Origin: Symbiodinium natans
Lineage: Eukaryota > Sar > Dinophyceae > Suessiales > Symbiodiniaceae
NCBI GenBank assembly: GCA_905221605.1
Contig: CAJNDS010002183.1
Location: forward strand, 310,001 to 374,000
Reading direction: 5' to 3'
Length of the DNA: 64,000 nt
A model generated the notes under the pieces. That model had not been told where the DNA came from. It saw only the letters and a list, made by a program, of their open reading frames with translations, and did no database searches. Shown in pieces: positions 44,638 to 55,174 of this stretch. The position numbers and the translations under genes are program-made. Within the stretch, counting starts at the first letter, position 1. Every line of letters begins with the position of its first letter.

Positions 44638-47600
44638 GGGTCCCCTGTTGTGGGAATGCCAACATGTTTCCCGACTGCTTTGAGGAGACAACCGAGATCG
44701 ATGCGCGAGATGTCTTGACGGAGCAGACGTTGCTGGAATACGTGCGCGGCTTACAGTTTAAGGGCCGGAGGCCCTACCGAATCCTTACTTAGAGGGTCAG
44801 GGGTACTTGTACCTCAATTTCACATGCATAGATGCAACAGCTTATAAGGCCCTTATGCACCCTAGATTGATTGGTTATATCTGGGTTATAAGTGCCAGGC
44901 ATAATTGGGTTAAGAAGTGCCATGAACCTCCGAAAAGCACACCTGAAGAGACCTTCAAGTCGTCACCTAAATCCAAAACCCCAAACCCTCAACCCTACAA
45001 ACCCGAAACCCTACAAGCCCAAAACCTTGAGACCTTGGGCACAGTGCTGAGGACCCTAAACCCTAAACCCTAAACCCTAAACCCTAAATCCTAAAAAACC
45101 CTAAAACCCTAAAGCCCCGCTCCCCCTAAACCCCTACAAGGCCTGCCATACTGGCAACATGGGCCTGGCAAAGCTCTGCTACCGCCGCGGGGCGAATCTG
45201 TCCGCCAAGACCAACAAGGCCGGGAATTCGGCACCTTGCATCCGTTCTACAGTTAGGTTCTACAGTTAGGTCACCGAATTCCCTTGTTCCCTCCTAAGAA
45301 CCATTCTCCTTAAGGTTTTATAAGGTTTTAGGGTTTAGGGTTTAGGGATACAGCGACTCTTCGAGGAGGATCCCGTCTACAAGGAATTCTTGCCTCCCCC
45401 ACTGCCAGGGATGACGCTCTTAGTGTTACATGCGGGGTTCCCAAAATTGGGGTACCGATGTTGAGGATCCCTGAAGGGGGGAATATGCCCTAAACCCTAA
45501 ACCCTAAACCCTAAACCAACCCGACAAAGCCCTAAGCAGGTCCAGGTTTGATTTGTGTTTACCCTTGGGTCCCCTACATAAAAGCCTCTTATGAAGCCAT
45601 AACATTTCAAATTTTCTAGGGCCCCCAAACCTACCATCGTACGCCCCTGGCTTGGGAAGCCCCACATCCCTAAATCCTAAGCCCTAAGCCCTGATGAGTT
45701 TACGCGGCAGGGGGAGACTGCCTTCAATATCGTGACGAAGAACAAGCGTCCACTCCTCAGTTCATTGGTTTTGGGCTTCTGCCGAGGACTCAAGGATTTC
45801 GGGGCTTGGGGTTTAGGGTTTAGGGTTCAGGGTGAAGGGTTCAGGGTTCAGGGTTCAGGGTTTGGGTTTAGGGTTTAGGGTTTAGGGTTTAGGGTTTAGG
45901 GTTTAGGGTTTAGGGTTTAGGGTTTAGGGTTTAGGGTTTAGGGTTTAGGGTTTAGGGTTTAGGGTGGTGGGTGGACGACTTCCAGCGCCGACTCCACTCC
46001 AGGCTACGATCTCATGGAGTTCCTGCACACCTACGGTGTCAAAGTCAACTCCGCGGATGCACAGGGAAGGACAGGGTTCAGGGTTTAGGGTTTAGGGTTC
46101 AGGGTTTGGGTTTAGGGTTTAGGGTTTCGGGTTTAGGTTTAGGGTTTAGGGGGGTAGGGTGTGGGGGTTAGGGTTTGGGGTTTAGGGTTTAGGGTTAATA
46201 CTTGGAGGTTCAGGGTATTTATTCATCCAATAGTAACTGTACTTTAGAACCGCATTCAGAACCATTGTAGTGGCGCTTAGTGGCTGATAAGTGGTTTATA
46301 AGTACAGTTACGGAAGGACCCTAAACTTCAGACCTATGTGGGGTTTACAAAAATGAGGAGGACCCTAATAAAGACCTCAAGATAGTAGGATTCCCTTAAC
46401 AAAGACCCCAATAAAGTACCCCTAATTTCGGAAATGCCCATGTAGGCCCTGAAGATAAGCATGTCCCCTTATGAGGTTTAAGAGGATTATCTCCTGGAGC
46501 CTGAAAACCCGGATCCCGAAAACATCGCTCAGGGGACTTCAAGTGCAGACACCCCGCCCTGGGCGATGGAAATGATGCAGCCAGGGCTCATTTTATACTT
46601 CACAAGGTCATGGTGTCACGGCTTTCTTTGGGAGCTATATCCCGAAACCTTACAGATTACTTTCTACACGTGGCGAGCCGTCCAGAGAAATGCAGGACCG
46701 CACTGCACGTGGCAGCGGCCAATGATGATGTCGATGGCGTCTGCCGCCTCCTGGAATGGGGTGCAGCTCTCGGTGAATTGTTAAAAGCAATTGTTTTTTA
46801 TAAAAACAACTCACAAGCAGCTTATTCTGGGGATTAGGGTTTATAGGGTTTAGGGTTTAGGTTTTAGAGGGTTAGGGGGTAGGGGTTTATAGGGTTTAGG
46901 GTCGGGGGTCGGGTCTACGGCTTCCCTCCTGGACTTGCAGATGAGAGTTTTCAAGCACACGCCTGGGTTGTTTTCCTGAATTGAGCTCGTTTTTGTGCTT
47001 CCTGATTGCAAGACGGAGCCATTACGTTTCGAGTGGCACAAAGGGCTCCAAATTTAGAACATCCAGCGGATCTGAATCAATGGCAGGGGAGGGGGAGGGG
47101 GATTGGGGGGGGAGGGCGCCCTAAAGCTAGCTGTTTACCACAACCTAAAACCCCAAACCCTTGGAACCCCAGAAAGTACAGATATTTTAGATTCCTCCGG
47201 GCTTAGGGGTATCTGTTTGAGTGTTCAAACAAGCAGGTGCCGATGTCAACATCAAGGACGTGAAGAAGAAGACGCCCATTCATGTGGCAGACAATGGCTC
47301 AGAGACAGGGCGCAGGGTTTGAGATTTGAGGATTCTAGGGTGTAGGGTTTGGGGTTTAGGGCTTAGGGTTTAGGGTTTAGGGTTTGGGGTCAGGGCTTCT
47401 AGACTTACGGTTTGTAGGGTTTCCGGGCTGTGCGCAGAGCCTCCCAAGAAGGTCGGTTCGGGGTCCCTGTAGGTCTGTGAGCTGTGAGCCCTCAACCCGA
47501 AACCCTGAACTTTAAACCCTGCACCTTAAGCCCCAAGCCCCCAAAGCAACGGGCTTCAATCATTTTGAGCCTTTCACGTCAACCCCTCAGGATCAAGGTC

Positions 47601-48420
47601 CTTGGCACCCTAGCCCAATGACTCCCCAGTATCCCCTCGCACCCCCAAAAAGAAGGAGCCCTGTCTTAACCCTTTGGACCTCTCGGCCATTGGCCCCCAC
47701 AAAGCCCCTATGTCTATCAAGAAAGCCCTGTAAACCCTAAACCCTAAACCCTAAACTCCCCTGAGAGCCCAATACCACTTATTTCGGGCGCATACCTTAA
47801 AAGCATAGAGTCAGGGTCCCTGCATGACTTCAGGTAGCTTCCTTATTCAAAGGGGTGTGTTGGGCTCTCTGGGGTCTCTACAAAAGGCCGCGGGTGGCAA
47901 CATGAAGACCACCATGCTGCTCTTGGAGGCCCCAGGTTTAGGGTTTAGGGTTTAGGGTTTAGGGTTTAGGGTTTAGGGTTTAGGGTTTAGGGTTTGGGGT
48001 TTGGGGTTTAGGGTTTGGGGAGATGGGGGCGAAAACAAGCGTGGGCATGAGAGGTTTCTGTTTCTGGAGGGTCGGGTATTCGAGCCGTTGGGTACCCTAT
48101 GCCCTAAGCCCCAAACCCCAAACCCCAAACCCTAAGCCGTGACCAGCCAACGGGCCTTCTTGACGAGGTCGTTCTGAGTCCGGGCGGCGACTGAGGGGCA
48201 TCCACTTCTACGAGTTTAGGGTTCAACGTCTATCTAGGGCTTCAGGGTTTCAGGGTTTGGGGGGGATTCTCATGACCCTGCTACCGACCAGTGCCCCTAA
48301 ACCCTAAACCCGAAACCCTGAACCCTAAACCCTAAACCCCTGTTGAGACCAGCAGCGGAGGTGGGCGCGGACATGAATGCCAAGGATGACCGCGAGTACA
48401 CTGCGGCCTCGACCCTAAAG
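44638..48420 (+). CDS. ankyrin-repeat protein, eight in-frame exons (5' end and 3' end not found)
   Basis: Exons 44638-44740, 45141-45218, 45711-45747, 46003-46069, 46696-46760, 47237-47286, 47887-47928 and 48361-about 48420 join in frame and give about five consecutive ankyrin repeats. Diagnostic segments: LLEYACHTGNMGLAKLCYRR-GANLSAKTNKGETAFNI; LMEFLHTYGVKVNSADAQGR-TALHVAAANDDVDGVCRLLE; WGADVNIKDVKKKTPIHVA; AGGNMKTTMLLLEVGADMNA. Ankyrin repeats bind other proteins; partner and role are unknown. Introns usually fall inside repeats and are not aligned with repeat borders. Borders show short direct repeats: GGAC (GA-AG, 46070/46696) and GTGC (GT-AG, 46761/47237). A likely next exon begins at about 48938 (EVAHAEANNHFVLMDRLVQP). 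An open island at 45349-45412 (IQRLFEEDPVYKEFLPPPLP) lies within an intron of this model and may be an alternative exon. Confidence 0.75.
45219..45345 (+). mobile_element. family D remnant in an ankyrin-gene intron
   Basis: GGGAATTCGGCACCTTGCA and CCGAATTCCC with CCTCCTAAGAACCATT form a short hairpin similar to family D. It starts at the GC donor of exon 2. A TTTAGGG run follows. Confidence 0.5.
45830..45966. repeat. TTCAGGG then TTTAGGG array
   Basis: About 19 units between two ankyrin exons; the last 16 are nearly perfect TTTAGGG. Confidence 0.95.
46201..46315. mobile_element. family E element, diverged, in an ankyrin-gene intron
   Basis: It starts CTTGGAGGTTCAGGGTATTT and contains AACTGTACTTTAGAACC and GTGGTTTATAAGTACAGTTA, as in the copy at 61050-61188. 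The right terminal repeat is missing. Confidence 0.6.
47929..48015. repeat. TTTAGGG array just after an ankyrin exon
   Basis: About 11 units. The array starts within ten bases of the proposed GC donor. Confidence 0.9.
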
Positions 48421-48481
48421 AGCCTGCTCGGCTGTACTGGGCCCACTTGGAGGGTTTAGGGTTTAGGGTTTAGGGTTTAGG

Positions 48482-48682
48482 GTCTTATAACCCAATCATG
48501 GCCATATTAGGGCACTTAAGAGGCTTATTAGTGGGTTAGAAGTGCAGTTAAGTTTAGATTATAAGCACTTGATGGCCCAGCGGTACCGTTTACCCTTTTT
48601 TTGGTTCTGGGCGGTTCCCTTAGAAAGTAACCAACCCGAAAAAGGGGTGCGCTTATTCCAATATGGCTGCTGGGCTGCCAAG
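48482..48682. mobile_element. family E remnant abutting a family A element
   Basis: 48482-48567 matches the right half of family E (AGGGCACTTAAGAGGCTTAT, TTAGAAGTGCAGTTA) but breaks off where a family A element starts (CTTGATGGCCCAG, 48568) and runs to GCTGGGCTGCCAAG at 48682. It suggests family A inserted into, or next to, an older family E copy. No clear target duplication. Confidence 0.65.
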
Positions 48683-48699
48683 AAGAATGGTCCTGCCCG

Positions 48700-49495
48700 T
48701 ACTCAACTTTGAGGTATGTTCCTTATTTAGGGGCTTTGGGCTCTCTGAAAGAGCGCCACGGAAGTCTCGAAGCTGTCAGGCCTACAAGTGCTGGCACAAG
48801 TGCACTACCGGATTCTTCTTCAGGAACTTGCAATAAATTGCCATGGTCGGGATACTTCTTTTGCTGTACAACCTCATATGGGAAGTTAATGCAAGCTCCT
48901 GAACAACAAGGCCAGGCTAGAGACTGCATTGTTGCCTGAGGTGGCCCACGCAGAAGCGAACAACCACTTTGTGTTGATGGACAGGCTGGTCCAGCCCCGT
49001 CCTCAGATCAGATGCTGGCTTGTGGCATCTTCAGAGTTAGGGTTTGGGGTCTAAGGTGTAGGGTACAGGGTTTTAGGGTTTAGGTTTTTTGGTTTGGGCT
49101 TTGCATGTTCTTGCTCTTGGTGATGTAGGTTGCCTGCGACCAGAGCCCCCCCCCCCCCCCCCCCCTCCCAAAGACCCTAAACCCCATATCCCCAGACCAA
49201 AGGATGCCCCAAATTCCCAAACCCTAAACTCTGATGTTGTGCTCGGCTTCGTGCTCGTTGCTTTAGGGCGCAAGAGTTGGAGTTCTTCGGGTCTTCTACC
49301 GTTTTGTTAGCGCCCCGGCCCCCCAAACATAGCCCTCTGCCGGCCAGCCCTAAATAATAGGGGCCGCGGAAGAGTATCCAGATACTTCGCATGATAGCGG
49401 GCCACCTTCCCGACTCGGAAGAGCCCGAAACTCCAAGCCCTAAACAGTAAACTCTAGACCCTAGCACCCCAAACCCTGAACCCCCAACGTCCCAA
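48700..49495. other. single-copy DNA with C run, one probable exon
   Basis: Probable ankyrin-gene exon at about 48938-49020 (EVAHAEANNHFVLMDRLV). A C run lies at 49147-49165. The other frames overlap on both strands without a domain. Confidence 0.4.
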
Positions 49496-49590
49496 AACCC
49501 TAAACCCTAAACCCTAAACCCTAAACCCTAAACCCTAAACCCTAAACCCTAAACCCTAAACCCTAAACCCTAAACCCTAAACCCTAAACC
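49496..49590. repeat. CCCTAAA array
   Basis: About 13 perfect units ending three bases before an exon-like island. Confidence 0.95.
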
Positions 49591-49594
49591 CCAG

Positions 49595-49687
49595 GCTCGG
49601 CGGTAAAGGGCACGGCCTGCACCAGAAGAAGGAGGAAGACATGACCCGGTCCAAGTCTGCGAAGATGATCGGCCACCTGGGCTCAAG
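49595..49687 (+). CDS. exon-like island with good borders, basic protein
   Basis: After CCCAG the frame LGGKGHGLHQKKEEDMTRSK, then SAKMIGHLGS, ends at AAG|GTTTTT. T and G runs follow (49697-49725). The charged composition suggests a soluble protein. The family is not recognised. Two later islands (LVVSAGLLKSSSLGRIGK near 50413; VKGMTGPLQPQFAVQ near 50713) may belong to the same gene. Confidence 0.45.
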
Positions 49688-49814
49688 GTTTTTATCTTTT
49701 TTTTTTTTTGGGGGGGGGGGGGGGGCTCAAGTTTGTCGGTTTTTTTACTGTATTTGGGGGAGGGTCTGCTTGGTTGGGTTGGGTTTAGTTTTTTTCGGGT
49801 CTAGGGTTCAGGGT

Positions 49815-50580
49815 TTGGGGTTTGGGGTTTGGGGCATCTTCCCGTGATCTCAGGCACATGGCACCCACAAACCCTATAGGATGCGTTGACCCTGAAATCC
49901 TGAGCCCCAAGACCCAAGCCTTGAGCCTCAGACAACCCTGTAGGGTCATTAAGGCATGGGGGCTCGTGGGAGGGGGGGGGGGGCGCTTAGGGTTAGGGAA
50001 GCTTTGCGAGCCTTAGGGAGTAGTAGGAGCATCCGGCTTCCCTTGGGTCACATACGTCTTGAACCCTCCCCCTCCCTTCAGAACCTTACCACAACCCCAA
50101 GACCTTACGCGGTTTACACCCCAAACCCTGCATGTTAGATTCATGCTCTACATCAAACGCCCACGTGGAAGGCTTCTCAGTGGTTCTGCGGTTTGGGGGT
50201 TTGGGGTTTACAGGGTTTGGGGCTTATAGGATTTAGGGTTTACAGGGTTTACAGGGTTTAGGGTTTAGGGCTTCGGGTTCAGGGTTTAGAGTTTAGGGTT
50301 TAGGGTTTAGGGCTTCGGGTTTAGGGTTTGGGGTTTAGGGTTTAGGGTTTGGGGCTTAGGGTTTAGGGTTTGGGTTTAGGGTATAGGGTTTCGGAATCCA
50401 CTGCGAGGTGAGCTGGTGGTCTCGGCCGGGCTCCTGAAAAGCTCATCGCTGGGCAGAATCGGCAAGGTGGGGGGTCCGTTGTAGGATGTTCCTCCTACAG
50501 CGGGTTTAGGGTTTAGGGTTTAGGGTTTAGGGTTTAGGGTTTAGGGTTTAGGGTTTAGGGTTTGTTGTGGTCCTTGTGGC
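49815..50580. repeat. TTTAGGG/TTTGGGG runs separated by short islands
   Basis: Arrays lie at 49805-49833, 50190-50395 and 50502-50562, with a G run at 49970-49984. Coding islands, if any, are very short. Confidence 0.75.
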
Positions 50581-51580
50581 AAACCGAAGTCTAGGGTATG
50601 CTGTAGTGTTTGGGGGCTACTCAAAACCCCTGCAGCCCAGCGTCTTCAAAGCCCCTTGGTATAGAAGCCCAAACCCGAAGCCCCAGAAGCCGCAGAAGCC
50701 CTGCAACAGGTAGCCGTTAAGGGCATGACGGGCCCGCTGCAGCCGCAGTTTGCAGTGCAGGTCTCAGGGTGCTGCGCGCTCTGTTTGTTTTTTGGTCTAG
50801 GGGAGGGGAGGGGGTTGAGGCTTCGGGGTTGCGGCTTTTGCGATCCATTAGCCCTATGTCAAGTGCAGGGCTGTTGGGTAGACGGATTTCTTCGGGGGCA
50901 GGGTTGAGGTAAGGGGTGGGGGCTTTGGATGAGTGCTGTCGCAGAGGTAAAGCCCTTTTGACCCGAAGCTCGCAAGCCCTGAAACCTTAGACCCTAAAAC
51001 TTTAGACCCTTCGACCCCTCAACCCTGAAACCCTAAACCCGAAACCCTAAGCTCTGACTAAGGAAGATACCATGAATGAGGAATCCTTATTCTGTTGTAG
51101 GGTATTTCCTACCCTAAACCCTCAGCCCTAGAACCCTAAATCTTAAACCCTAAGCCTAAACCCTAAACCCTAAACTCCTCAACTAAGGGGGTATTGGGCT
51201 TTCTGAGTCTGTACTAAGGCGAGCAAGTAGAGTGCCAGGGCCGGGAACCGAGTCCGGGTTTAGGGTTTGGGGTTTGGGGTTTGGGGTTTGGGGTTTGGGG
51301 TTTAGGGTTTAGGGTTTAGACAACCAAACTTGTGTTTTTTGCACTTTAACTTTAATGTCAGAATCCTGTTGATGGCTTTAGAGCCATAGCCTACAAGGAA
51401 AGGTAGGACCATGCAGGCTGTGGATTCTTTAGGCTTTGTCAAAGGGAAGTTGCATGGTCCCTTCGCAAGTCCCTCCTTCTTTAAAGGGTTCTGAAGGGCG
51501 CTAGGGATTTACAGTGGAAATAAGGGAATTGTGAGGGGGTCCCCCTTTAAGGGCCCATACTAAGGCACCCGAAACCCGAA
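50581..51580. other. unique DNA with short arrays, no supported gene
   Basis: TTTGGGG/TTTAGGG run at 51255-51318. The 51319-51560 stretch contains inverted segments (CTACAAGGAAAGGTAGGACC; GTTGCATGGTCCCTTCGCAA) that may be another hairpin element. Only short open frames. Confidence 0.4.
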
Positions 51581-51586
51581 GTCCTA

Positions 51587-51711
<125 letters not shown>

Positions 51712-52575
51712 ACACTTTGGGGGTGGATGAGGGTTGGCGAGGTGCCTTGGGCACGCCAGTGGCAGGGCTTAGGGTTCATGTTCTACTCAAGTTGTTGCGC
51801 CACACGCGCTGCATCCTAAAAGGTTTAGGCTTATAGGGTTAAGGGCTTCATGGGGTTGAGGGCTTAGGGTGCCGTTAACCCCCAGTTTCAACCCTAAGCC
51901 CTTAAACCCCTAAGCCCTTAACCGATAGCTGGCGCAAGCAGATCGCACCACGCGCTGGCAGAGGTATGACTCCTGATTCACGCTTTGAGATTTCGGGAGC
52001 TTGACTCACTTCCAGCACCATGATCGACTAATCCTGACAAAGCAGGAGCCGCCAATATGTTATTTCCGTAAAATGCCCGGAACTCTAAGCAAGCCAGGAT
52101 GCCCACTCTAAGAGGCTAGGCACCTATAGATATATATTCGTATTGCACTGATCTCCTTGGCGTACCATGTTCTACCGTACTTTGGTGCTGCGGTAGTCAG
52201 CAGATGGTAGCAGGCTCAGCAGCACGTGTTTCACTTTTGCACCTCCAATTCCCATTCCTTTTCAGAATGCAGCCGCTTTAGGCGGGATGCTTCGCTGTCA
52301 GGTTCACATCCATGGCTATGGGGCCTCATTTGTGCAAGACAACGTCATGAATCTGCACAGAAAAGCTTTCTGAATGCGAGCCACGAGTCTCATCTCGAGT
52401 TGCCCATGAAGTAAACGACAGGGAGGGCCAGGAAACTGCGCACAGGTTGGCGATTTGCTTTGCGTGGCAAGCCAGTTCCATCTTGGACCAAGCTTCTGAG
52501 CATGTGGGCCTGTCGCTTTTCGCAGTCTGAGTCTTATCTCGAAGCCCTGCATCCTGCATCCTGCATCCTGCCTCC
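51712..52575. other. single-copy stretch, no supported gene
   Basis: About 860 bases with few array units and overlapping open frames on both strands (52226-52577), none with a domain. CATCCTG is repeated three times at about 52549-52569. Could be intergenic. Confidence 0.4.
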
Positions 52576-52577
52576 AT

Positions 52578-53265
52578 CAGACCCTAAACCCTAAACCCGA
52601 AACCCTAAACCCTAAACCCTAAACCCTAAACCCTAAACCTTAGCATCGTAGCCTGGCGACACCGGCAATGTGGCGCCGCCTGGCTCCACGGTCGGGCACT
52701 TAAGAAGATAAAGTTGCTGCTAACCGCTGCCTCCGTAGCGGCTTGAGTCCATGGGCGCACTCCTGCCTGAATTCTCAATTCTGGCTCAGGCATTCAAGGC
52801 TTGAAGCGAAGCTTCCGAGGTTTCAGGGCTTATGGTTTAGGGTTTAAAGGGTTAGGGTGTTGAGGGCCTCAGAGGGCAATACAAGTCGCCCCAAAGTCGC
52901 GCGAGGTGCGTTGGTGCCGGGGCTGCCTCCGGCTTGTTGTGGTACGCTTTTGCCCGCCCTGCTGGCGAGCCTGCTGATGGAGGAGGAAGGTGCTTGGGCT
53001 TTGAGACGGCATTTTTAGCTTCGGAGCTTGCAGGCATTCGTACGTATAGAACTGTGTTGACACTTTACATGTATGCTAATTTCTGTCGCACTCCCTACCA
53101 AGAACAATTAAGTTCAGATTATTTCAGATTGGGATCGTAGGCCCCATGCAGTACTACTCTAACCGCTGTGAACGGTAGATGGGCCAGAAGACCCTTTTAG
53201 GTTAACCTTCGTCGCTAAGATGTGTTTGTACAGCTCAGATGTTCTACCTAAACCCTCAATCGTCA
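52578..53265. other. short CCCTAAA array and single-copy DNA
   Basis: CCCTAAA at 52581-52640, then about 600 bases of unique DNA. A 68-codon open frame (52934-53140) has no domain, and a minus-strand frame overlaps it. No call is made. Confidence 0.35.
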
Positions 53266-53396
53266 ACCCTCAACCCTCAACCCTCAACCCCAAACCCTAA
53301 ACCCTAAACCCTAAACACTAAACCCTAAACCCTAAACCCTAAACCCTAAACCCTAAACCCTAAACCCTAAACCCTAAACCCTAAACCCTAAACCCT
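53266..53396. repeat. CCCTCAA then CCCTAAA array
   Basis: Four CCCTCAA units pass directly into about 15 CCCTAAA units. Confidence 0.9.
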
Positions 53397-53398
53397 AT

Positions 53399-53512
53399 GC
53401 GAGGGACGCGGAAGTGGGGCTCCGCTACGTGCGGGACGGGGCCTGCGGGCGCCGCATGAGCCATGCGGCAGTCCGCCTTCAGGACGCGCGGGCTGCTGCT
53501 TGGCTTTCGTAG
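53399..53512 (+). CDS. exon-like island, alanine/arginine-rich
   Basis: The frame ARDAEVGLRYVRDGACGRRM, then SHAAVRLQDARAAAWLS, lies between a CCCTAAA array and a TTTGGGG/TTTAGGG run. Very GC-rich and protein-like; family unknown. Confidence 0.42.
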   Translation, partial: ARDAEVGLRYVRDGACGRRMSHAAVRLQDARAAAWLS

Positions 53513-53635
53513 GGTTTGGGGTTTAGGGTTCTATAGGGTTTAGGGTTTGGGGTTTGGGGTTTAGGGTTTAGGGTTGGGCCCGGTGTTTTTTTTCCTAACG
53601 TTGGCCCTGGCTTGGTGGCCTTGGTAACGTTAGCC

Positions 53636-53845
53636 CCAGGCCTTCTGGTCACCTGGTCCCCTGGTCCTCTGGTCCCCTGGTCCTCTGGTCCCCTGGTCCT
53701 CTGGTCCCCTGGTCCTCTGGTCCCCTGGTCCTCTGGCCCTCTGGTCGCTTGGTCTTCTGGTCCTCTGGCCTTCTGGTCCCTTGGTCCTCTGGTCCTACGG
53801 TCCTCTGGTGCTCTGGTCCCGTGGTCCTCTCGTCCTCTACACCTC
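53636..53845. repeat. CTGGTCCC/CTGGTCCT minisatellite
   Basis: Eight-base units (CTGGTCCC alternating with CTGGTCCT, so a 16-base higher-order period) repeated about 25 times. The open frame through it is low complexity and not taken as a gene. Confidence 0.92.
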
Positions 53846-53849
53846 CGCC

Positions 53850-54736
53850 GTTTAGGGTTTAGGGTTTAGGGTAAGGGTTTAGGGTTTATAAGGTACTGGG
53901 ATTTCGGGCTAGGGGTTCAGAGCTTAAGGGCTTCGGGTCTTTTTAGCCTTCTTGTAAATTCCATGAAAGAAACAAGGCACCATGTTTGTTCCAAGCTTCG
54001 TGGTTCTTCGTAGGGAATGGGGAGCTAGGTCCGTTCTATCGCCCTAAAGAGGGACCCTAGTTACAGCTGAAGCGGCTTCCACGTTATTGAGGGTTTGCAA
54101 GGTTCCGTCGGTCTCACGTGCTTGCAGCAATGTCGGTCGGGTTTAGGGTCTATAGGGTTTAGGGTTTAGGGTTTAGGGTTTAGGGTTTAGGGTTTAGGGT
54201 TTAGGGTTTAGGGTTTAGGGGGTTAGTCCATGTTAGTCCAAGCTCAATCTGCGTGGACCGCTTGCAAGATGTTCTCCCTGGGGCATACCTTATTCGTTAT
54301 ATTGTTGAAGAGGGTCTGATTTGTGAAAGTTTCTTGGAGGGTTTGAAGGGCAACCTACTTCCATGTCCCATTTACTATAGAATCGCCGTTCTGAAAAAGA
54401 AGCTTGTTGTTGAAAAGTATACCTAGAGTTCCTGAACCCTAAACCCTGAACCCTAAAGCCTAAAACGGATCCCAGAAGTGGAAGGCTCAAATTTCGGAGC
54501 GCTTCTGCCTGGAGAAGCAGGCCAGCCCCCCCCCCCCCCTTTTGCCAGGGGAAAAGGTTTCAAAGCATCGGGGACTAGAGGGTTAGGAGCTTAGGGTTTA
54601 GGGTTTGGGGTTTAGGGTTTTTGGGTTTAGGGTTTAGGGATGCTGTACCAAGGTTTGGGGCTTGAGCGATCTGGCGCACTCACGGCGTTGAGGCTTAAGG
54701 GCTTCTAGGCTGCATCCCGGGAGTTCAGGGTGTTTC
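53850..54736. other. short TTTAGGG runs with unique islands
   Basis: Arrays at 53850-53885, 54138-54220 and 54590-54640. A half family D element (TGGTTCTTCGTAGGGAATGG) lies at about 54000. A possible exon KWKAQISERFCLEKQAS lies at about 54481-54530, followed by a C run. No recognised gene. Confidence 0.4.
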
Positions 54737-55005
54737 ATGCCAAGTGGCCTTCTGCTGTGCTACCCAGAGGGACCATGTGCCGATTTCGTATCGACTTGGG
54801 CCTTACCAGGGGTTCCTATGCAGCTCCCCAACTATCTATATCTTGGTAGCCCAGTGGTACCCTTTACCCTTTTTTTTGGTTATGGGTTCCCTTATAAAGT
54901 AACCAACCCCAAAAAGGGTGCCCTTATTATAAGATGGCTACCAGGCTGCCAAGGTATGGGTACATGGACCCTTGGGGTGAGCTTGCTAGATCATGCTGCT
55001 GCTGA
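54737..55005 (+). CDS. 3' end of an unidentified gene (two exons)
   Basis: A frame MPSGLLLCYPEGPCADFVST, continuing to MQLPNYLY, runs into a family A introner at 54842. Beyond it the frame resumes as GYMDPWGELARSCCC and stops at TGA 55003-55005. The join NYL-YG-YMDPWG keeps frame. The true first border is unknown, so the ATG may not be the start. Only 169 bases separate this stop from the MFS start, fitting closely packed same-strand genes. Family not recognised. Confidence 0.5.
54838..54953 (+). mobile_element. introner family A, near-perfect copy
   Basis: The ends CTTGGTAGCCCAG (54842) and CAGGCTGCCAAG (to 54953) form the terminal repeats. The core is almost identical to the copy at 2894-3007, so it may be young. 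The flanks ATAT (54838) and GTAT (54954) differ at the first base, which would put an AT instead of a GT donor in the genome. Confidence 0.78.
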
Positions 55006-55174
55006 TATACGCTCAGTCCCAGATGATTTAGGCAGCCCCTGCACATGCGGCCAGAGCCATGGCCGATTAAACGTCGGGGGACTCCGGAATTTTGCGTGGG
55101 CGGGTTTAGGGTTAAGGGTTTTAGGGTTTAGGGTTTAGGGTTTAGAGAGCAGTCCGCTGCCCAGGCAAGCTGCT

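Noticed and set aside
53612-53869. 85-codon frame rich in LVPWSSGP
   Set aside because: Produced by the CTGGTCC minisatellite; no domain and no conserved border.
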